From NCBI GenBank assembly GCA_023667315.1, contig JAMPAI010000005.1, forward strand, positions 1 to 64,000: DNA of 64,000 nt, given 5' to 3'. Positions 35,021 through 44,793 of this stretch are shown one piece after another. This DNA comes from Ruminococcus flavefaciens (lineage in GTDB: Bacteria > Bacteroidota > Bacteroidia > Bacteroidales > P3). Made by a program: the position numbers and the translations under genes. The number at the start of each line of letters is the position of its first letter. Position 1 is the first letter of the stretch. The notes below the pieces were generated by a model, which saw only the letters and a list, made by a program, of their open reading frames with translations, was not told where the DNA came from and did not search any database.

Positions 35021-37344
35021 AGGCAAAACCTTCCCAAACCAAAGAAACCGTCAGAAACTTCAAGCGTTACCGCCGTATCTTATGGAGCATTTTCGGAGCC
35101 TGCGTAGGCTTCGTGGTGCTGCTCTTCTGCGGTATCGGATGGGGACTGTTCGGGTTCATGCCCTCGTTCGAGGATCTGGAAAACCCCACCAGCAGCCTTT
35201 CTTCCGAAATCATCTCGTCCGACCAGGAGATTCTGGGGGCATATTATATCGAGAACCGCACCAACGTGGAGTTCAACGAACTCTCGCCCTATCTGGTGCA
35301 GGCGCTCATCGCTACCGAAGACAGCCGTTTCTACAACCACAGCGGCGTGGACCTGCGTTCCTTGGGGCGCGTCTTCTTTAAGTCGATTTTGCGGGGCGAC
35401 CGCAGCGGGGGCGGCGGCAGCACGATAACCCAGCAGCTGGCCAAGAACCTCTTTCCCCGCAAGGAACTTTCCAAGATGGGGCTGGCGGTGCGCAAGCTCA
35501 AGGAATGGGTCATCGCCGCCAAACTGGAACGCAACTACACCAAAGACGAAATCATCGCCATGTACTTCAACACGGTGGATTTCGGAAACAACGCCTACGG
35601 CATCAAGATTGCCGCCGCCACCTATTTCGGCAAGCTGCCGGGCGAACTCGCTCCCGAAGAGGCCGCCGTATTGGTGGGCATGCTGAAGGCCACCTCCTAC
35701 TACAATCCCTTACGCAACCCGCAGAACGCAACCAACCGCCGCAACGTGGTGTTCTCCCAGATGCGCAAGGCCGGTTTCCTGAACCAAAGCGAATACGAGG
35801 AACTCTGCGCCAAGCCCATCGACATGTCGCATTTCTCGCGGCAGAACCACGAGGAAGGCCTGGCCACCCACTTCCGCGAATACCTTCGCCAATACCTCAC
35901 CCAATGGTGCAAGGAACACAAGAAACCCGACGGCAAGCCCTACGACCTGTACCGCGACGGGCTAAAGATCTACACCACCATCAACTCGCGCATGCAGCGC
36001 CACGCCGAGGAAGCGGTGGCCGAATGGATCGGCGGTACCCTGCAGAACGACTTCTACAAGGACGTGAAGGGTTCGAGCCGTTACGCCCCTTTCTCGGCCG
36101 ACCTGACCCGCGAGGAAGTGAACAAGTTCATGGAACAGGCCATGAAGAACTCCGACCGCTACCGTGCCATGAAGAAAGCCGGGGCTTCGGACGAGGATAT
36201 CAAGAAAGCCTTTCACGAAAAGGTGGCCATGAAGGTGTTTACCTGGCAGGGCGGCGAGAAAGACACGGTGATGTCGCCCTGGGACTCGCTCTGGTACCAC
36301 AAGTGGTTCCTGCACTGCGGCCTTATGTCGGTGGAACCGCAGACGGGTTACGTGCGCGCCTATGTGGGCGACATCAGCTACAAATACTTCAAGTACGACA
36401 ACGTGTCGCAGGGAAGGCGGCAGGTGGGTTCCACCTTCAAGCCTTTCGTATATACACTGGCCATGCAGGAGGGCGAGTTCAAGCCCTGCACCCAGGTGCC
36501 CAACGTGCCGGTATGCTTTCCGCTGCCCGACGGCGAGGAATGGTGTCCGGCCAACTCGTCGAGCAAGCGCGAGGGCGAGATGGTGAGCCTGCGCTGGGCC
36601 TTGGCCAACTCGGTGAACTTTATCTCGGCCTACCTCATCAAGCGTTTCCCGCCCGAAGCGGTCATCAACCTGACCCGCCGCATGGGTATCACCGCCCCCA
36701 TGGAAGCGGTGCCCTCCATCTGCCTGGGCACGATGGACATATCGGTTAGGGAAATGGCGAGCGCGATGTCCACCTACGCGAACCAGGGCATCCATATCGA
36801 CCCCATCTTCATTACCCGTATCGAAGACAAGCACGGCATCGTGATCGAGAACTTCGCGCCACACCAGGAAGAAGCCATGAGCGCCAAGACCGCCTACCTG
36901 ATGCTCGACCTGATGAAAGGCGTGGTGGATGAAGGCAGCGCGGGACGCCTGCGCTGGCGTTACGGACTCAAGATGCCGATTGCCGGCAAGACGGGAACCA
37001 CGCAGAACCATTCCGACGCCTGGTTCATGGGCATCACGCCCACCCTCACCACCGGCATCTGGGTGGGTGGAGAACTGAGGTCCATCCACTTCAACAGCAT
37101 GCGCCTGGGGCAAGGGGCCAACGCCGCCCTTCCAGTCTGGGGCATCTATATGAAGAAGATCTACGAAGACGAGGAACTGGCCTTTCCGCAAGACGACTTT
37201 GAGAAACCGGAAGGCGTGGATGCAGAGCTCCGCTGCAAGGACGAGAAGCGCGTACCCGTAAGCGAGGAGGAAGAACCCGAAGAAGAACAAGTGCCGGTAC
37301 AGGACTTTCCCTCGGAAGATGAGAATTTAAATAGTTTAATGTAA
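35017..37344 (+). CDS. Penicillin-binding protein 1A (transglycosylase/transpeptidase)
   Basis: A 775-residue class A PBP that polymerises and cross-links peptidoglycan. It has an N-terminal membrane helix (about 22-45). The GT51 glycosyltransferase domain has IATEDSRFYNHSGVDLRSLGR and GGSTITQQLAKNLF. The transpeptidase domain has active-site SXXK in GSTFKPFVY, SVN in NSVNFISAYL, and GKTGTTQNH. A Glu/Asp-rich cytoplasm-like tail (SEEEEPEEEQVP) ends the protein. It is the last gene of the holB operon and stops in front of a strong bidirectional terminator. Confidence 0.95.
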   Translation: MKAKPSQTKETVRNFKRYRRILWSIFGACVGFVVLLFCGIGWGLFGFMPSFEDLENPTSSLSSEIISSDQEILGAYYIENRTNVEFNELSPYLVQALIATEDSRFYNHSGVDLRSLGRVFFKSILRGDRSGGGGSTITQQLAKNLFPRKELSKMGLAVRKLKEWVIAAKLERNYTKDEIIAMYFNTVDFGNNAYGIKIAAATYFGKLPGELAPEEAAVLVGMLKATSYYNPLRNPQNATNRRNVVFSQMRKAGFLNQSEYEELCAKPIDMSHFSRQNHEEGLATHFREYLRQYLTQWCKEHKKPDGKPYDLYRDGLKIYTTINSRMQRHAEEAVAEWIGGTLQNDFYKDVKGSSRYAPFSADLTREEVNKFMEQAMKNSDRYRAMKKAGASDEDIKKAFHEKVAMKVFTWQGGEKDTVMSPWDSLWYHKWFLHCGLMSVEPQTGYVRAYVGDISYKYFKYDNVSQGRRQVGSTFKPFVYTLAMQEGEFKPCTQVPNVPVCFPLPDGEEWCPANSSSKREGEMVSLRWALANSVNFISAYLIKRFPPEAVINLTRRMGITAPMEAVPSICLGTMDISVREMASAMSTYANQGIHIDPIFITRIEDKHGIVIENFAPHQEEAMSAKTAYLMLDLMKGVVDEGSAGRLRWRYGLKMPIAGKTGTTQNHSDAWFMGITPTLTTGIWVGGELRSIHFNSMRLGQGANAALPVWGIYMKKIYEDEELAFPQDDFEKPEGVDAELRCKDEKRVPVSEEEEPEEEQVPVQDFPSEDENLNSLM

Positions 37345-37380
37345 AAACAAATAAAGGGCTTTCGCCCTTTATTTGTTTTT
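37343..37380. terminator. Shared bidirectional terminator of PBP1A and AraC genes
   Basis: A perfect 17-bp stem (37343-37359 with 37364-37380), loop TTTC, and T-run on both strands. The right arm includes the last sense codons and the TAA of the convergent AraC-type gene. Confidence 0.95.
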
Positions 37381-38277
37381 ATACTCCGAGGGAGAGAGCC
37401 CCGTTTTCTCCTTGAAGTATTTTCCAAAGAACGACTGGTTGGCGAAATTGAGCATGTCGGCAATCTGCTGTATCGTGTATTTGCGGCTTTTGAGCAGGGC
37501 GCGGGCCTCGAGAATCACGAAATCGGAAATCCAGTCGCCGGCAAAACGGCCGCTTACCCTGTGCACCACCTGCGAGAGGTATTTGGGCGTTACGCAGAGT
37601 TTGTCGGCGTAGTAAGTGATGCTGCGTTCCTGCGTGTAATGCCGCTGCACCTCCTCCATAAAGCGGTTGTAGAGTTCCTGGCTGCGGCCGAACCTCTCTT
37701 TCGGCGCGGCCTCCCTTTCCTTATTCGAAGCCAGCAAGGCGTTCACCACATCATAGGTAACCACCTGCATGTAGCCGAGCAGGGAATCCCGTAAAAACGG
37801 ATTTTCCGTCTCCCTTATCTTGGCCTTCATCAGATCGTAAACCGTCATGCATTCTGTCATCACATTCTCCGGCAAGTGCGCCATGGGTGCGATCAGTTTC
37901 CGCTGCTGCAACAGCATGGCCAGCCCCGATTGGTTGGTAACCGGAAAGGACTCGGGAATAAAGGCGATCAAGGCCACCTTGGCGTTCCTTCCCATGCCGC
38001 AATACTGGCCGATGATGCCCGACTGTCCCACCAGCACGTCGCCCGAATGCAGTTCGAAATCCTGCAGGGTGAGCCTGAACCTGAGGTTTCCCGACAGGCA
38101 GAACAACACGAAGGTAAAGGATATCTTAAACGGATGCTTTTCAAAAAAACGCTCCACATCCGCCGATGAATGCCCGTCCCGGATGTTGTCCAATAACAGG
38201 ACCTGCTTGTCCAGATGCGCGGAGTCGCCATGTTTGGACAAGAAGCCCAGATTCAGGTCTAAGTAAGGTGCTTCCAT
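37369..38277 (-). CDS. AraC family transcriptional regulator
   Basis: A 302-residue regulator. The N-terminal two thirds form a cupin-like sensor domain (FKISFTFVLFCLSGNLRFRL, DVLVGQSGIIGQY). The C-terminal AraC DNA-binding domain has both helix-turn-helix units (ITYYADKLCVTPKYLSQVVH, then YTIQQIADMLNFANQSFFGKYFKEKTGLSPSEYKNK). The divergent RND efflux operon, 156 bp away, is the obvious target. The last codons lie in the terminator stem shared with PBP1A. Confidence 0.93.
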   Translation of the reverse strand: MEAPYLDLNLGFLSKHGDSAHLDKQVLLLDNIRDGHSSADVERFFEKHPFKISFTFVLFCLSGNLRFRLTLQDFELHSGDVLVGQSGIIGQYCGMGRNAKVALIAFIPESFPVTNQSGLAMLLQQRKLIAPMAHLPENVMTECMTVYDLMKAKIRETENPFLRDSLLGYMQVVTYDVVNALLASNKEREAAPKERFGRSQELYNRFMEEVQRHYTQERSITYYADKLCVTPKYLSQVVHRVSGRFAGDWISDFVILEARALLKSRKYTIQQIADMLNFANQSFFGKYFKEKTGLSPSEYKNK

Positions 38278-38303
38278 AACACCAAAATAATACTTTTAGG
38301 ACA

Positions 38304-38337
38304 CAAAAATACTCTTTTCGCGAAATCAAAACGCAAA
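38304..38337 (-). promoter_or_regulatory. Promoter of the AraC-type gene
   Basis: On the minus strand TTTG (38337-38334) is followed after 22 nt by TATTTTTG (38311-38304), 26 bp before the start codon. The spacing is slightly long. The facing efflux promoter has only GAATTTTG (38399-38406), one mismatch from consensus, which would fit activator dependence. Confidence 0.4.
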
Positions 38338-38433
38338 TTTATCATCTTTTAGAACAATAACAAATCCGATTAGACGATAAAAATCACAATACAAAAACGG
38401 AATTTTGCGGCCGATTTCAAGACCAAGAACACC

Positions 38434-39483
38434 ATGAGAAAAACCATCATCCTGCTGCTCGTTGCCGGATTGTTCTGCGCCTGCCACCGTTCCGCCCAAC
38501 CCGATGCCCCCTTGCGGAGCGTGGTCCTTGCAAGCCCCGTGTCCCTCGAAGCCTCCACCGTAAAGACCTTTTCGGGCATCGTGCGCGAGGCCCACCTCAT
38601 CAACCTCGGCTTCAAGACCGCCGGGCAGATCGAGAAAATCCACGTAAAGGAAGGCGATTTCGTGACCCAAGGCCAGCTGCTGGCCGAACTGGACGACTCC
38701 GACTACCGCTTAGGCGTGGAAGCCCTGCAGATTCAGTACAACCAGATAAAGGACGAGGTGGAGCGCACCTCGCGCCTGTTCAAACAGAAAAGCGTGTCGG
38801 CCAACGACTACGAAAAGGCGCGTGCCGGGCTCAAGCAACTGGGCATACAGCTCCAGGTGAACAAGAACAAGCTGGCCTACACCAAACTCCACGCCCCCAC
38901 GGACGGATACATTTCTTCTGTAAACTTCTCGCCCGCCGAGATGGTGGATGCCGGAACGGCGATGTTCTCGCTGATGGACGTATCGCGCATGGAAGTGGCG
39001 GTGGACATTCCGGTGGATGAATACCGGGAATGCAGACGCTTTACCTATTATTACTGCAAGGCGGGCAACGGCCGCCGCTATCCGATGGATTTCGTAAGCC
39101 TCGCGCCCAAAGCCGACGGCAACCAGCTCTACCGGCTGCGCCTGGCCTTTGCCGAACCGCCCCACGGGGAGTTTACCGCCGGGCTTAACGTGGAGGTGGG
39201 CATCGGGGTAGCCGATTCGGGTGCCGCCACCGGCTTCGCGCTCCCGCCCTGCGCCCTTTTCGAACAGCAGGGCGATGCCTTTGTATGGGTGTTGAACGCC
39301 GACTCCACGGTTTCCAGCCGCAGGGTTTCGTTTGGCCGCCTCGATGCCGAAGGCCGTGCCGTGGTAAACGGACTAAGCGGGAATGAACGTATCGTGCGCG
39401 CCGGAGTGAACGTATTGCGGGAGGGCGAGAAGGTTCGCGTAATGCCGCAGCAAGGCGAAACCAACGTGGGAGGGCTGCTCTAA
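38434..39483 (+). CDS. RND efflux periplasmic adaptor (lipoprotein)
   Basis: A 349-residue membrane fusion protein. A lipobox (VAGLFCAC) anchors it to a membrane. Lipoyl/barrel-sandwich halves flank a short coiled coil (GQIEKIHVKEGDFVTQGQLLAELDD and KLHAPTDGYISSVNFSPAEMV), and beta-barrel and membrane-proximal domains follow. It links the inner membrane pump to the outer membrane channel. The stop overlaps the pump gene by one base (TAATG). Confidence 0.93.
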   Translation: MRKTIILLLVAGLFCACHRSAQPDAPLRSVVLASPVSLEASTVKTFSGIVREAHLINLGFKTAGQIEKIHVKEGDFVTQGQLLAELDDSDYRLGVEALQIQYNQIKDEVERTSRLFKQKSVSANDYEKARAGLKQLGIQLQVNKNKLAYTKLHAPTDGYISSVNFSPAEMVDAGTAMFSLMDVSRMEVAVDIPVDEYRECRRFTYYYCKAGNGRRYPMDFVSLAPKADGNQLYRLRLAFAEPPHGEFTAGLNVEVGIGVADSGAATGFALPPCALFEQQGDAFVWVLNADSTVSSRRVSFGRLDAEGRAVVNGLSGNERIVRAGVNVLREGEKVRVMPQQGETNVGGLL

Positions 39484-42400
39484 TGAGGATAACTGAATTC
39501 TTTATGCGGCGGCCGCTGCTGTTCTGGTCGTTTATCGCCGCCATACTGATTGCGGGCGTGCTGTCGTTCCGGCAGATGCCCAAATTGGAAGACCCCGCCA
39601 TATCGGCCAAGCAGGCCATGGTGGTGGTGCCCTGGCCGGGAGCCTCTGCGCACGAAATGGAACTGAAGGTGGCGCAGCTTATGGAAGACGAGCTGCGCAC
39701 CCTGCCCGACGTGCACAAGGTAAAGACCGAATGCCGGAGCGGTTCGGCCATGTTTACCGTGGAATTCCAGATGTCCGTGCTTGCCGAAGATTTGGAACAG
39801 CACTTCGACCTGTTGCGCCGCAAGGTGAACGATGCGGCCATGCGCCTGCCCCAGGGATGCTACGACCCTATCGTGATCGACGACATGATGGACGTCTACG
39901 GCATCTGCTACGCCCTTACGGGCGAGGGATACGACTATCCTGAGATGTACCGCTACGCCCGGTTCATACGCCGCGAGCTGATGGACGTAAAGGGCGTGAA
40001 GCGCATCAATATCGTGGGCAACCGCGACGAGGTGATCGACATCACCCTTTCCAAGGAACAGATTGCCCGCAACGGCATCGCCCCCACGCAGATCATGTCG
40101 GTCCTGCAGCCGGCCTGCAAGACCGTGAACGCGGGTTCTTACGCGAGCGGTTCCGACCGGATTCCGCTGTTCGTGAATTCCTCGATAGAAAACGAACAGG
40201 ACATTCGCCGGCTGCAGATCCAGACCATGGACGGCAAATGTATCCGCATCGGGGATATCGCCAAGGTGGAACGGGGCTTTTCGGAGCCCCAGCGCAACGG
40301 CTTCTTCGTGAACGGCAAGCCCGCCCTGGTGATCTGCGCGGCCATGGAAGCCGACGTGGTGGTCCCCGATGTGGGCAAGGCGGTGGACGAACGACTTTCG
40401 GAAGCCATGCAGCGGGTTCCGGTGGGTTTTCAGGTGGAGAAGATTTTCTTTCAGCCCGACAAGGTGAACAAGGCCATTTCCTCCTTTATGTGGAACCTCG
40501 TGGAGTCGGTGGCCATCGTAATCCTGGTGCTGGTGCTGATGATGGGGCTGCGGAGCGGCCTTATCATCGGTTTCGGGCTGGTGCTTACCGTGGCCGTGTC
40601 CTTTCCTGTCCTGAATATGATGGGCACCACCCTGCAGCGTATCTCGCTCGGGGCGTTCATCGTGGCCATGGGCATGCTGGTGGACAACGCCGTGGTGGTG
40701 ATGGACGGCATACTGATGGATAAACGGCGGGGGCTTGGTCCCAAGACCTACCTGTACCGCATCGGCAAGAACACGGCCCTGCCGCTTCTGGGCGCCACCA
40801 TCATCGCCGCCTCCACCTTCCTCTGCGTTTACCTCTCGCCCGACACCGCCGGAGAATACGCCAGCGACCTCTTCCTGGTGCTGTGCGTGAGCCTGCTCGC
40901 CAGCTGGGTGCTGGCCCTGGTGCAGGTGCCCTTCTGTGCCAAGTCGTGGCTGCCGAGCCGCCCCAAGGCGAACGGCAAAGAAAAGAAAGACCTTACCGAC
41001 TCGTCCGTGCACCGCCTTATACGCCGTGCCATCGGTTTTCTGATCGGCTACAGGCGCACGGCCATCGTAAGCGCGTTCGTGCTGCTGGCGTTCAGCATCT
41101 TCGGCATGACGAAGGTGAAGAACCTTTTCTTTCCCGACTTCGACTACAACCAGTTTGTGGTGGAATGTTTCTTCCCCTCGGCCACCAACGCCGACACGGT
41201 GCGCGACAAGATGCTGCAGATGAGCGGCATGCTCTCGGGGCACCCCGGTATAGAGCGGGTGGCCATGAGCCAGGGCAGCGCGCCCGCCCACTACTGTCTG
41301 GTACGCCCCATGACCTCCGGCGGAGACTGCTACGGCGAGTTGATCGCCGACTGCAAGGATTACAGAACCTTGGTGAGGCAACTGCCCCATATCCGCCGCC
41401 AGTTGCGCGAAGCCTTTCCGGAAGCCTATATCCGCACCCGCAAGTACAATTTCTCGATATCCACCAGCCACACGGTGGAAGTGGAATTCTCCGGCCCCGA
41501 CCCCGATGTGTTGCGTTCCCTGAGCGCACAGGCCGAGGACATCATGCGCCAATCGCCCTACGTGGACGCCTATTCGGTGCAGAACAACTGGAAACCGGCG
41601 GGCAAGGCGCTCGCGGTGGATTACGTGCAGCGGGACGCCTTGCGCTCCGGCATCAACCGGGGAGATGTGGCCAACGCGCTGCTGGCCGCCACCGACGGCA
41701 TGCCGGTGGGCGTGCTCAACGATCAGGAACGCATGGTGATGCTGAACCTGCAGGTGCGCGAGGCCGATGGCAGCCGCATCAGCGACCTGAGCGACATTCC
41801 CGTGTGGAGCATGATGAACGTGCATATCTCGGAAGACGAGCTCAGGGGCATGCTCTCGGGCGGCAACACGATGGGCGAGCTGCAGGACAAGGTGTTCCGC
41901 GCCACCCCCCTGGGCAATATCGCGAACGGCCTGCGCCTGGACTGGAACGAAGAGGTGGTGAGGCGGCTCAACGGACGCCGCGTCATCGAGGCCGAATGCG
42001 ACCCGGATCCCGACAATTCCCATGCCACGCCCGCCAAGGTGATTGCCGACATTCAGGATAAGATCGAGGCCATTCCGCTGCCCGAAGGCTATGCCATGCG
42101 CTGGGTGGGCGACGGCGAGGTGCAGGGCGAGGCCATCGGCAACCTGCTTAAGTTCGTGCCCATCACGATTTTCCTGATTCTGGGCATCCTCTTGCTTCTG
42201 TTCAACAGCTGGCGCAAGGTGATTCTGATCCTGCTCTGCTTTCCGTTCGTATTCTGCGGCATCGCCCCCGCCCTGCTTCTGAGCGGCCAGCCAATGACCT
42301 TCATGGCCATTATCGGCATCCTGGGGCTTATCGGCATGATGGTGAAGAACGCCATCGTGCTCGTGGACGAGATAAACCGTCTGCAGACCGAGGAGAAACG

Positions 42401-42629
42401 CCCCGCCTACACGGCCGTGGTGGAGGCCACCGTGTCGCGCGTGCGCCCGGTGCTGATGGCCTCCCTGACCACCATCGTGGGCATGGTTCCGCTGGTGGCC
42501 GACCCGATGTACGGATCCATGTCCATCACCATCATGGGCGGACTGGCCGTGGGCACGCTGATCACGCTGATCCTGCTGCCCCTTTTCTACACGGCCATGT
42601 TCCGTATCCGCAAACCCGCCAACGCCTAA
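39483..42629 (+). CDS. RND family efflux pump permease
   Basis: A 1048-residue HAE1/AcrB-like pump with the typical two-fold repeat: an N-terminal helix (RRPLLFWSFIAAILIAGVLSF), two periplasmic loops, and two six-helix bundles. The proton-relay helix has GMLVDNAVVVMDGI (one Asp where AcrB has two), and the second half has GLIGMMVKNAIVLVDEI. Substrate pockets cannot be predicted from sequence. The TolC-type gene follows after 12 bp. Probably it exports drugs, bile salts or other toxic compounds under AraC control. Confidence 0.95.
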   Translation: MRITEFFMRRPLLFWSFIAAILIAGVLSFRQMPKLEDPAISAKQAMVVVPWPGASAHEMELKVAQLMEDELRTLPDVHKVKTECRSGSAMFTVEFQMSVLAEDLEQHFDLLRRKVNDAAMRLPQGCYDPIVIDDMMDVYGICYALTGEGYDYPEMYRYARFIRRELMDVKGVKRINIVGNRDEVIDITLSKEQIARNGIAPTQIMSVLQPACKTVNAGSYASGSDRIPLFVNSSIENEQDIRRLQIQTMDGKCIRIGDIAKVERGFSEPQRNGFFVNGKPALVICAAMEADVVVPDVGKAVDERLSEAMQRVPVGFQVEKIFFQPDKVNKAISSFMWNLVESVAIVILVLVLMMGLRSGLIIGFGLVLTVAVSFPVLNMMGTTLQRISLGAFIVAMGMLVDNAVVVMDGILMDKRRGLGPKTYLYRIGKNTALPLLGATIIAASTFLCVYLSPDTAGEYASDLFLVLCVSLLASWVLALVQVPFCAKSWLPSRPKANGKEKKDLTDSSVHRLIRRAIGFLIGYRRTAIVSAFVLLAFSIFGMTKVKNLFFPDFDYNQFVVECFFPSATNADTVRDKMLQMSGMLSGHPGIERVAMSQGSAPAHYCLVRPMTSGGDCYGELIADCKDYRTLVRQLPHIRRQLREAFPEAYIRTRKYNFSISTSHTVEVEFSGPDPDVLRSLSAQAEDIMRQSPYVDAYSVQNNWKPAGKALAVDYVQRDALRSGINRGDVANALLAATDGMPVGVLNDQERMVMLNLQVREADGSRISDLSDIPVWSMMNVHISEDELRGMLSGGNTMGELQDKVFRATPLGNIANGLRLDWNEEVVRRLNGRRVIEAECDPDPDNSHATPAKVIADIQDKIEAIPLPEGYAMRWVGDGEVQGEAIGNLLKFVPITIFLILGILLLLFNSWRKVILILLCFPFVFCGIAPALLLSGQPMTFMAIIGILGLIGMMVKNAIVLVDEINRLQTEEKRPAYTAVVEATVSRVRPVLMASLTTIVGMVPLVADPMYGSMSITIMGGLAVGTLITLILLPLFYTAMFRIRKPANA

Positions 42630-42641
42630 CGTAAAAGAAAG

Positions 42642-43961
42642 ATGAAGACTTTATATGTTTCCCTCCTATGCTGCCTCGCCTGTGTATGCGCACCGGCACA
42701 AGCCCCCGCAACCCTGAGCCTTTCGCAACTCAAGTGCCGCCAATTGGCACTGGAACACAGCGAAGATCTGCAGCAGGCCGAGAACCGGCTCCGACAGGCG
42801 GAACTGGACAGGAAGATAGCCACCACGGCCTACTTTCCCAACATCGCGGGCTCGGCCACGGGAGCCTACATGCTGCCCGACATGGACGTGATGGGTATGG
42901 AACTAAGGATGCGCGGCACCTATATGGCGGGCATCACGCTGACCCAGCCCGTGTATGCGGGCGGCAAGATCACGGCGGGCAGGCGCCTGGCCAAAATCGG
43001 CGAGGAGGCCGCCGCCGAGCAACTGCAGCTGGCCCGCATGGACGTGATCGCCGAGGCCGACAACGCCTACTGGACCTACGTGGCCGTGGGGCAGAAGGTT
43101 GCGATGCTGCAAAGCCTGCAATCGCAGATGGACACGCTCCGCCTGCAGGTAGGCACCGCCGTTTCTGCCGGCATGGCCACCGACAACGACCTGCTGCGCA
43201 TCGAGGCCAAACGCAGCGAAATCCTCTATCAGCTGCAACGGGTGCAAAACGGGCTTGAACTCTGCCGTATGTCGCTCTGCCGGCTTATCGGAGCGGAATT
43301 CGATACCGAAATAGAGGTCTCCTCTACGATAGGCGACATTTCGGAACCTTCGCCGAAACTGCCCGCCTCCATCAAGAACCGCCCCGAACTGAGCCTGCTC
43401 GAGAAGCAGGTGGCCGCGGGCAGGCAGCAGGTGCGCATGGAACGGGCGGACATGCTGCCCCAGATCGGGCTCTCGCTCGGCTACACGTATTACGGCAATA
43501 TCAAGCTGCACAGCATGATGGACGTGGGCAACGGCATGATGATGCCTATCGACCATGAGTTCCGCGACGGCATCGGACTGGCCATGCTGGCGGTAAAGAT
43601 TCCCATCTGCCACTGGGGCGAGAAAACCAAGCAGGTAAAGAAAGCCAAGTACGCGTTGAACAATGCCGAACTGGACTTGCAGAAGAGCAGCAGGCTGCTG
43701 TCGATCGAGGTGCAGCAGGCCATCCGGAACTTACAGGACGGCTATCTGCTGGTGCAGACCGCCGAACTGGGCGTGCAGCAAAGCAATGAGAACCTGCGGG
43801 TAATGCAAAACCGTTACGCGGCGGCGATGGCCACCCTGACCGAACTGCTCGACGCCCAGTCGCAATGGCAGCAGGCGCAAAGCAACCTGATCGAGGCCCA
43901 GACGCAATACAAGATCCACGAAACCGGCTACCTGCGCGCCACCGGCATGCTGTTCTATTGA
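42642..43961 (+). CDS. TolC family outer membrane efflux protein
   Basis: A 439-residue outer membrane channel. It has a signal peptide (to about residue 23, ending APAQA) and then two homologous OEP repeats of long coiled-coil helices (LALEHSEDLQQAENRLRQAEL; SIKNRPELSLLEKQVAAGRQQVRMERADMLPQIGLSLGY is split over the repeat boundary). It completes the tripartite pump encoded with the adaptor and permease. Confidence 0.93.
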   Translation: MKTLYVSLLCCLACVCAPAQAPATLSLSQLKCRQLALEHSEDLQQAENRLRQAELDRKIATTAYFPNIAGSATGAYMLPDMDVMGMELRMRGTYMAGITLTQPVYAGGKITAGRRLAKIGEEAAAEQLQLARMDVIAEADNAYWTYVAVGQKVAMLQSLQSQMDTLRLQVGTAVSAGMATDNDLLRIEAKRSEILYQLQRVQNGLELCRMSLCRLIGAEFDTEIEVSSTIGDISEPSPKLPASIKNRPELSLLEKQVAAGRQQVRMERADMLPQIGLSLGYTYYGNIKLHSMMDVGNGMMMPIDHEFRDGIGLAMLAVKIPICHWGEKTKQVKKAKYALNNAELDLQKSSRLLSIEVQQAIRNLQDGYLLVQTAELGVQQSNENLRVMQNRYAAAMATLTELLDAQSQWQQAQSNLIEAQTQYKIHETGYLRATGMLFY

Positions 43962-43992
43962 GGAAGTTCTCTATCCGAAACCGTTTTTTTTC

Positions 43993-44022
43993 ACGGGCGG
44001 TGTACTTCGGTACACCGCCCGT
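43993..44022. terminator. UUCG-capped hairpin between tolC-type gene and higA
   Basis: A 13-bp perfect stem (43993-44005 with 44010-44022) closes on the extra-stable C(TTCG)G loop. A T-run precedes it on the plus strand and a weak T-rich stretch follows. It lies between convergent genes and probably ends transcription from at least one side. Confidence 0.7.
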
Positions 44023-44027
44023 CTCGT

Positions 44028-44387
44028 TTATAATCCGAGTATGGCAGCCGGGGCGATTCCGAGAATGGAGCACAAGGCACGGGCAATGCGCAGGGTGGGT
44101 TCTGAACGCCCCGCGATGTAATCGTTTACCCGCGAAGGGCTGACCCCCAGTTCAGCCGCCAATTGTTTCTGCGTCATACCCCTTTCTTCGATCGACAGAC
44201 TGATGAGTTCACCCACCGTCGGTTTCTCTATCCGGTGATACTGAAGCTCATAATCCCGCACCACATCGGCCACAATGGTCAACTCAAGTGCACGGCTATC
44301 GTTTGCCGGGGTGTCCTCTCCCACAAGGGGCAACAGTTCTTCCACCCTATTCAACGCGTATTCGTACTGTTTCTTGGTGATTTCCAT
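44028..44387 (-). CDS. higA: HigA-type antitoxin (XRE HTH)
   Basis: A 119-residue antitoxin with a C-terminal helix-turn-helix of the Cro/CI type (MTQKQLAAELGVSPSRVNDYIAGRSEPTLRIARALCSIL). It normally binds and neutralises the HigB toxin and represses the shared promoter. ATG at 44387 is used; the open frame reaches 44414 but would overlap the toxin gene. It lies 11 bp after the toxin gene, giving the toxin-first order characteristic of higBA. Confidence 0.88.
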   Translation of the reverse strand: MEITKKQYEYALNRVEELLPLVGEDTPANDSRALELTIVADVVRDYELQYHRIEKPTVGELISLSIEERGMTQKQLAAELGVSPSRVNDYIAGRSEPTLRIARALCSILGIAPAAILGL

Positions 44388-44398
44388 GGCTCTCGTTT

Positions 44399-44698
44399 TT
44401 ATATGGTGCAACAATCTATCTTATCGTATTCGGCATGCGTACCAACAAAACGTATAAAGACATATCCGATGGTAAACTTCACCACGACCACAAGGCGGTA
44501 TCGGTTACCCCGGATATCGAAGACGTAGTGCTGGTTCCCCGCATAATCGGAGGCCGGAAAATCCGCCCGTATGTCGGCGAGCGTATGCCATTCGGCTTCT
44601 TCCGTCAGATGATACCAACGCTCCAAAGCCACCCTCGAATCCTCCCGACCCGGAGTTTCAAAGAATTCTTTGAGCTTTTTATGTGAGATAACGCGCAT
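44399..44698 (-). CDS. higB: HigB-type toxin, mRNA interferase
   Basis: A 99-residue RelE-superfamily toxin of the HigB family, which cleaves mRNA on the ribosome. Family motifs are MRVISHKKLKEFFE at the start, FDIRGNRYRLVVVVKFTIGYVFIRFVGTHAEYDKID near the end. It is followed by its antitoxin gene and has its own promoter. All expected regions are present, so the module looks intact. Confidence 0.9.
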   Translation of the reverse strand: MRVISHKKLKEFFETPGREDSRVALERWYHLTEEAEWHTLADIRADFPASDYAGNQHYVFDIRGNRYRLVVVVKFTIGYVFIRFVGTHAEYDKIDCCTI

Positions 44699-44714
44699 AA
44701 CCTTAATCCTGCTG

Positions 44715-44722
44715 CAAAGTTA
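44715..44722 (-). promoter_or_regulatory. -7 box of higBA
   Basis: TAACTTTG on the minus strand, 16 bp before the toxin start. The upstream AT-rich sequence carries an imperfect palindrome around 44731-44747 that could be the HigA operator. Confidence 0.45.
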
Positions 44723-44793
44723 CGCATAAATTTTGAATTGCAGAATATTTTTGTATTTTTATTCCGCTATACAAAATCTGATTGAGGCAAGGC

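Noticed and set aside
39480-42023. Long minus-strand open frame (847 codons) opposite the RND pump
   Set aside because: Antisense shadow of a well-supported gene; no start context, promoter or domain.
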